NCBI GenBank assembly: GCA_021521415.1
Contig: JAIQDT010001734.1
Span: 310,001-374,000, forward strand
Direction of reading: 5' to 3'
Source of the DNA: Bidens hawaiensis
Lineage: Eukaryota; Streptophyta; Magnoliopsida; Asterales; Asteraceae
DNA length: 64,000 bases
Part shown: piece by piece, positions 59,501-64,000 of the stretch
Layout: each line of letters begins with the position of its first letter
Position numbering within the stretch: the stretch's first letter is position 1
Position numbers and translations under genes: made by a program
Notes under the pieces: generated by a model
What the model was told of the DNA's origin: nothing
Databases searched by the model: none
Seen by the model: only the letters and a program-made list of their open reading frames with translations

Positions 59501-59732
59501 GCTAACAATTGGTAAATAACAATCGTTCTCATTGATATGGATAATACAGGCTCTAGAGTATCTTGGTAAAAGCCATGGAATACAAAGAACAAGGGAACTA
59601 GCAGCAAAGCATGCCAGCTTGGCATCGGCTGCAATCGATTCGTTTCCCGAGAACGACGACGACGAGGATGTTCAACGGTCAAGACGTGCGCTTATAGAAT
59701 TGACACACAGAGTCATTAATAGAACAAAGTGA
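53575..59732 (+). CDS. SPS3: Mitochondrial-type solanesyl/polyprenyl diphosphate synthase, 12 exons
   Basis: Exons by eye: 53575-53684, 54968-55031, 55133-55213, 55295-55366, 55442-55573, 55653-55739, 56656-56727, 56842-56927, 57435-57567, 58079-58168, 58277-58375, 59550-59732, all GT...AG, frame open for 402 codons plus TGA. It encodes a trans-prenyltransferase that extends allylic diphosphates with isopentenyl diphosphate to make the ubiquinone side chain. Seen: Arg/Ser-rich N-terminus (1-45) like a mitochondrial presequence; KRFRPT (about 104-109); first aspartate-rich motif LLHDDVLDDADTRR with D160, D161, D164; GETM; second motif QLIDDVLDF with D287, D288, D291; C-terminus ALIELTHRVINRTK. 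Closest in memory is Arabidopsis At2g34630 (422 aa; once called GPPS1, later SPS3). The first donor is chosen at 53684 because the next GT (53698) would put a stop in exon 2. No damage is visible. Confidence 0.93.
53784..53924 (+). repeat. 71-bp tandem duplication in intron 1 of the synthase gene
   Basis: GGGTTAATTTT[CA]TGGGTTTCGG... to ...GGCCGAAATAAATTCAG is present twice (53784 and 53855) with about three differences. GGGTTCGG-rich text continues to about 54180. Confidence 0.85.
55850..56062 (+). mobile_element. SINE-like element in intron 6 of the synthase gene
   Basis: Text GCCGGGGGTCTCACCGGAAG, GGGGTAGAGGTAAGG, CTTACCCTCCTCAGACCC and a TACTGGGT-like end followed by (GAT)n match the 3' half of the plant Au-type SINE as I remember it. 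The 5' tRNA-like part is not resolved. Confidence 0.6.
57640..58010 (+). repeat. Degenerate CCGAACC-type repeat in intron 9
   Basis: Many degenerate words such as CCGAACCCGTTCTG, CGACCCGAAACTCATT; inverted start GGTTAAAATGGG/ACCATTACC. A low-complexity expansion or old MITE. Confidence 0.5.
58966..59388. mobile_element. hAT-like MITE in intron 11
   Basis: Inverted ends TACGTGTAAACGAGCC (58969) and TAGGGGTATAAACGAGCC (to 59380), the TAGGGGTGTAAACGAGCC type. GGTGTTG-like text lies on both sides as an eroded duplication. Confidence 0.65.
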
Positions 59733-60278
59733 AGAAAATGAAGATGAGTTTGCTGCCATCATAAAAATATATATACGTTGCAGGTTTTGTTTGGATTCAT
59801 TTTTAGGACTTTGTTTAATGCTTATTTACTTGTTTAATATTGATTGCTTAATAATAAATTTTTTGCTACAACACTTGGGAATAGTTGTTTATTTATAAGT
59901 TCTAGTTATCAATTACGAATTTTAGACTACGAGTTTTATAATTTTTATAAATTACAAGTTTTAGTTTGTTCATCTTTAAGTTGTGTTCATGTTCAATAAA
60001 TTTCAAGTCATGATTTACACTAAATTACGAATTATATCGGGTTCTTTAAATTTTTGATTCGCTCAATGTCGTTTGTTTAAAGATTTTCTTATTTTCTTTT
60101 TTGTTGATTTGCTGTTTAAAGTGTATTTTGTAATTAGCAGCAAGAATATAACAAATATAAATCTTTGAAAAATAAACATGTTGGTTAATTAGTTATAAAA
60201 TTTTATATGTGAAGTAAAATTTATAAAAGAAAAAGAAAGACGAAAAATTGATGAAAAGAATAAAAGAACAAAGGTAAA
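59733..60278 (+). other. 3' flank of the synthase gene
   Basis: 3'UTR just after the stop, with AATAAA-like words near 59850. Nothing else recognised. Confidence 0.5.
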
Positions 60279-60565
60279 AGAAAAATGAGGGATACGAGAT
60301 ATGAGGGATGACCCTAGTTTGTCAGGATTCAAGTCCTGATTTTACCCGGTTTTACCGGCTGCTCGTTGTCGTGCCGTTTGGCGGGTGTGGGGGTCGAGTT
60401 TTATCTGGGGAATCCCTCAATAGGTGGACCGCTAGGGGCTCTGTCCGTCCGGACTCGTGGCTGGCTCGGGCTACCTTTAGCCAGTGGGGCCGCGTACGGA
60501 GTACCCGGCGTCACTTAGTTGGTCGTTCCCCAAAAAAAAAAGAAAAAAGAAAAAAGAAAAATGAA
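60279..60565 (+). mobile_element. SINE-like element with A-rich tail
   Basis: GC-rich body (about 60292-60530) in AT-rich surroundings. B-box-like GGATTCAAGTCC at 60328-60339 with an A-box-like stretch some 35 bp before. Ends in A11 and GAAAAAAGAAAAAAG. AAAAGAAAAATGA occurs on both sides (about 60276 and 60552), a likely target duplication. The ORF through it is not a gene. Confidence 0.6.
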
Positions 60566-61189
60566 AGCAATAATAATGTTATAATATCTACGTACAAGTA
60601 TGCCATAATATTAGGGCTCTGTGTGCTTAACTTCTCTTTATAATTAATGCAATGAGTTTATATATAGAGGTTTTGTACTCCATATTGATATATGAATGGA
60701 AACAATTCCACCTCTTCTCTCTATATTACTAATAGGTTTATCATACGTTATTAGCACGACTCTTGGAAGTTTAAACCACATTATCATTCGATGAGTATGA
60801 ATACAATATCTCAAATAATCCATATTGTAATGCATCTTACAATCTTGGGATGTGTTGAGAGATTTTATTGTTTTCATACAATCTATTATAAGTATATTGC
60901 TTGAATTATATGAATTAAATTATTTTGATGCATGTGTTCTTAATATAACTTTGATTGATGGCTTGATTCTGTAATGAAAATGGGGCTGGTAATTCTACGT
61001 TTCTTTGCTTGTTATTATTAATATTTATGTTAATAACTACGAATCTTTTTGGTTATTATTTTTTGAAAAGAAAATGCTTGAGGTAATAGGTAGGGTACTT
61101 GTGAATGAATAAAGTTGTAATTCATAATACGAGTTTTGTTGGTGCAAGATAAATGTAGAAAATTTGATCTTATAATTATCAAAAACATG
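60566..61189. other. Intergenic AT-rich DNA
   Basis: No ORF or repeat recognised. Confidence 0.45.
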
Positions 61190-62520
61190 GTGTAAATTAT
61201 TTGATGCATCAATTAGAACCATAAAAGTATCTAAATGGTCCACTAGAGGGATTTATAGACCCACATATATCACCATGTATTCTTTCTAAAAAACTAAGAG
61301 TTTCGGCTCCCACCATAGCCGATGAAGCACGAGTAATTAATTTTTCTTGTAAGCATGCAACACATCTAATTTCCTTAGAATGAAGGACCTTTTGGTTTTT
61401 AAAGAATGCCCGTACGAATTTTCAATAATTTTTCGCTCATAATTGATCCGGGATGGCCTAACCGGTCATGCCAAATGATAAAATTTTTCCGGTCCATAAA
61501 CTTTGGTTTATGACCATATTTGATTCAATTATATTAATTTTAGTATAGTACAAACCGGAGGCGAGTGTGAGTAACTTTTCTAATACATGTTTTTCACCTG
61601 AAATTGAACTTGTGATTTGAAGGTACTCATCATATCCATCACATGTTCTCTCAAGATGATATTCATTTAGACAAATATCTTTAAAACTTATTAAATTTCT
61701 TTGAGACAACGAGGCAAATAATGCATTGTTAAATTTAAAATGTGTTCCACCCGGTAACACAACATGTGCTTCTCCAAAACCTTCAATGGATGTTGTACCG
61801 ACGTTTGCCTCTTTTAAAATTAAATTAGAGAAAAAAATTATTTTCTTGAAAATTGTATGTGTGGTTGCACTATCGATTAGACATATGTCTTCATCGTTAA
61901 TATGACGTTTTAAATGCTCCATATACTTCAAAACAACAAAAAGAAATGACATAAATAGGATGCATAACATGCCGAGAATATCTCATACGTTTAAAAAAAA
62001 ACATTATTTCAAACCAAATGTGTAGACATAACATAAATTTAAGTCCAATCACTCATATGTAAAAGGGAAATTACAAACATTCATCTTGGGTGTATCATCC
62101 ATGATATCACCAGAATTCATATTGGTTGGATCAATAATGAAATTATCCACATCAAGAGCAGTTGTATTAGTATGTTCATTGTGACCATCAGGATATCAAT
62201 GTTGCCATCTTCATATGCAAAATTCGTTTCCATTCCTTTTCCTTTATTTTTGATTGATTTTTGGTAGCCACCAAGTGTTTAGGCGTACGAAAAGTACGTG
62301 CTCAATGGTCATTACTTCCACATTGATGACATGCATTTGATGTGGTTACATTTGTCTTTTTATCACTTTATGATGAGATCTTATGTTCTTAAATTGAACA
62401 CCATGATAACTTCCCCGGCTATATCCACGCCCATGACCATGACCACGACCCCGATAGTAATCACGACCACGACTTCCACTTTGATCGTTATATGCTGCCA
62501 CATTCGCTTCAGGGAATGGG
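61190..62520 (-). pseudogene. Ty1/copia gag end, protease and integrase start
   Basis: Reading leftward from 62520: an Arg/Gly-rich gag tail (RGRGHGHGRGYSRGSYHG), a zinc knuckle (CHQCGSNDH, then a stop where Trp is expected), then 61970 to 61458 with the protease motif CLIDSATTHTIF, NLISFKDICLNEYHLE and the GAG-pre-integrase, and near 61275 the integrase start RIHGDICGSINPSSGPFRY. It stops at about 61190 in VLIDAS. The stop near 61458 and a frameshift near 61235 break it. It is head to head with the plus-strand part of the same family. Confidence 0.82.
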
Positions 62521-62526
62521 GCTGTG

Positions 62527-64000
62527 CCAACCCGCGGGTCTCATATAAATCCCTCTAGTGGACCATTTAGATACTTTGTGGTTCTAATTGATGCATCAAC
62601 TAGATGGTCTCATGTTTGTTTATTATCAAGTCGTAATATGGCATTTGCACGACTACCTGCTCAATTAATAAGGTTAAGAGCACATTTCCCTGATTACCCC
62701 ATTAAGAAAATTCAGTTAGACAATGCTGGTGAATTTACATCCCAAACATTTAATGATTGTTGCATGTCTATTGGGATAAGTGTGGAGCATCCTGTACCTC
62801 ATGTACACACACAAATTGCTGAATCGCTTATTAAGCGACTTCAAATGATTGCAAAACCAATTATTATGAAATCAAAATTACCAGTTACTTCTTGGGGGCA
62901 TGCGGTTTTACATGCAGCAACACTAATTTGCATCAGGCCAGAGAGTTATCATACTTCTTCCCCACTAAAGTTGGTTTTTGGTCATGAACCAAATGCTTCT
63001 CATCTAAGGATTTTTGGTTGTGCCGTACATGTTCCAATTGCTCCACCACAACGTACAAAAAAGGGGCCTCAAAGGAGGTTAGGAATATATGTTGGGTATG
63101 AATCACCATCTATAATTAAGTATTTAGATCCAACAATAGGAGATTTATTTACAGCTCGTTTTGTTGATTGTCACTTTGATGAATCAACATTCCCAAAATT
63201 TGGGGGAGATGAAGAGCAGCCAAAAAGGTGATATATGTTGGAATGAATTATCGTTCTATCATTTGGATCCTCGAACTAAATAGTGTGAACTTGAAGTTCA
63301 AAGAATAATTCATTTACAAAGATTAGCAAATCAATTACCAGACGTATTTACCGACCTAAAGAGAGTGACTAAGTCACATATACCAGCTGCTAATGCTCTA
63401 ATTAAAATCAGTGTCCCTGAAGGACCACCACATATTGTTAATGAATCTAATACACGCTTAAAGCATAGCAGACCAATTGGTTCCAAAGACAAAATCCTCG
63501 AAAGAAAAATGAGCAAATAATGAACATAGTTAAATCGAGGTAGCAGTAATGCAAGAAAAAGAGTCTCCTAAAGAGACACTAGACATGATGGTTCAAGATG
63601 AACATAAGGTACCTGAAAATGAAGATATCTCAATAAATTATATCATGTCTAGGAAGGTATGGAACCGAAACCAAGTTGACGTCGATGATATCTTTTCATA
63701 TAATGTAGCGCTAGAAATAATGGAAAACAATGAGGATCATGAACCAATATCTGTTGATGAATGTAAACAGAGACATGATTGGCCAAAATGGAAAGACGCA
63801 ATTGAAGCAGAATTAAATTCCCTCAAGAAATGGGAAGTCTTTGGTCCCATAGTTCAAACACCTGAAGGTGTAAAGCCTGTTGGTTATAAATGGGTCTTTG
63901 TGCGAGAACGTAATGAAAAGAATGAGATTACACGTTACAAGGCACGATTGGTAGAACAAGGATTTTCGCAAAGACTTAGAATTGATTATTAGGAGACGTA
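62527..64000 (+). pseudogene. Ty1/copia integrase and RT start, runs off the window
   Basis: From 62527 it reads INPSSGPFRYFVVLIDAS, IKKIQLDNAGEFTSQ (second Asp), HTQIAESLIKRLQ (Glu kept, about two residues lost before it), FGHEPNASHLRIFGCAVHV and GIYVGYESPSIIKYLDP, stopping at 63231. Shifted frames continue with WNELSFYHLDPRTK and KSHIPAANALIKI. From 63549 comes the linker and RT start (WPKWKDAIEAELNSLKKWE, YKARLVEQGFSQR) to a TAG at 63990. The first catalytic Asp and zinc region are absent here because that segment lies inverted on the minus strand. Family text is that of a common plant copia lineage; I do not assign a clade. Confidence 0.85.

Noticed and set aside
60308..60643. 111-aa ORF
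   Set aside because: Lies wholly across a SINE-like element and its A-rich tail.
1..64000. tRNA or rRNA genes
   Set aside because: No cloverleaf with intact A and B boxes or rRNA text was recognised by eye. A covariance-model search would be decisive.

Overview
This window is nuclear DNA from a flowering plant. It is AT-rich, it holds two intron-bearing plant genes with consensus GT/AG splice sites, and it is packed with nested plant transposons. The SIRE/Maximus-type copia element with its extra 'NPTIY...FW' envelope-like ORF, and the general mix of families, suggest Asteraceae; that is inference from family knowledge, not proof. Nothing here looks bacterial or organellar.

Layout. 1-4.9 kb: a Ty3/gypsy chromovirus whose RT-RNase H (minus strand) and integrase-chromodomain (plus strand) lie head to head, followed by a 2.2-kb LTR carrying a TGGGCC minisatellite. 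4.9-13.3 kb: a minus-strand copia element (gag, primer-binding site, LTR) cut by the gypsy LTR and by a complete plus-strand Tork-like copia element (5659-11777, target duplication ATAAC). 13.8-18.2 kb: a large inverted-repeat element and two nested Helitron-like elements. 19.4-22.4 kb: a CAC-rich repeat tract broken by a hAT-like element (8-bp duplication CCGTTAGC), an unassigned insertion and a solo LTR (duplication ACCAG). 22.4-41.1 kb: gypsy-like LTR DNA hit by a large minus-strand SIRE-type copia element (27755-40325), itself truncated by an Athila-like LTR (26072-27754).

The two host genes, both on the plus strand, have reading frames that stay open through every predicted exon. (1) 41853-50098, 11 exons, 345 aa: a plastid-type ferredoxin-like/metallo-beta-lactamase protein resembling Arabidopsis At4g33540. 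Its TATA box touches the end of a Helitron-like element, and its introns carry a Tourist-like MITE, a Helitron, a long-TIR element with a captured AP2/ERF fragment, and a hAT MITE. (2) 53575-59732, 12 exons, 402 aa: a trans-long-chain prenyl diphosphate synthase resembling Arabidopsis SPS3 (At2g34630), which makes the ubiquinone side chain. Between them lie two MITEs and a LINE 3' fragment. After the second gene come a SINE-like element and another copia element arranged head to head (61.2-64 kb), running off the window.

I see no operon-like or pathway link between the two host genes. The most interesting signals are the envelope-like ORF with what looks like its own promoter, first exon and acceptor; a palindromic GCGAAGCGAA array found before both gag and the envelope-like ORF; the AP2/ERF gene capture; the Helitron at the TATA box; and the TGGGCC array in an LTR. 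No tRNA, rRNA or CRISPR locus was recognised. Exon boundaries were set by eye from splice consensus, frame and remembered family sequences.
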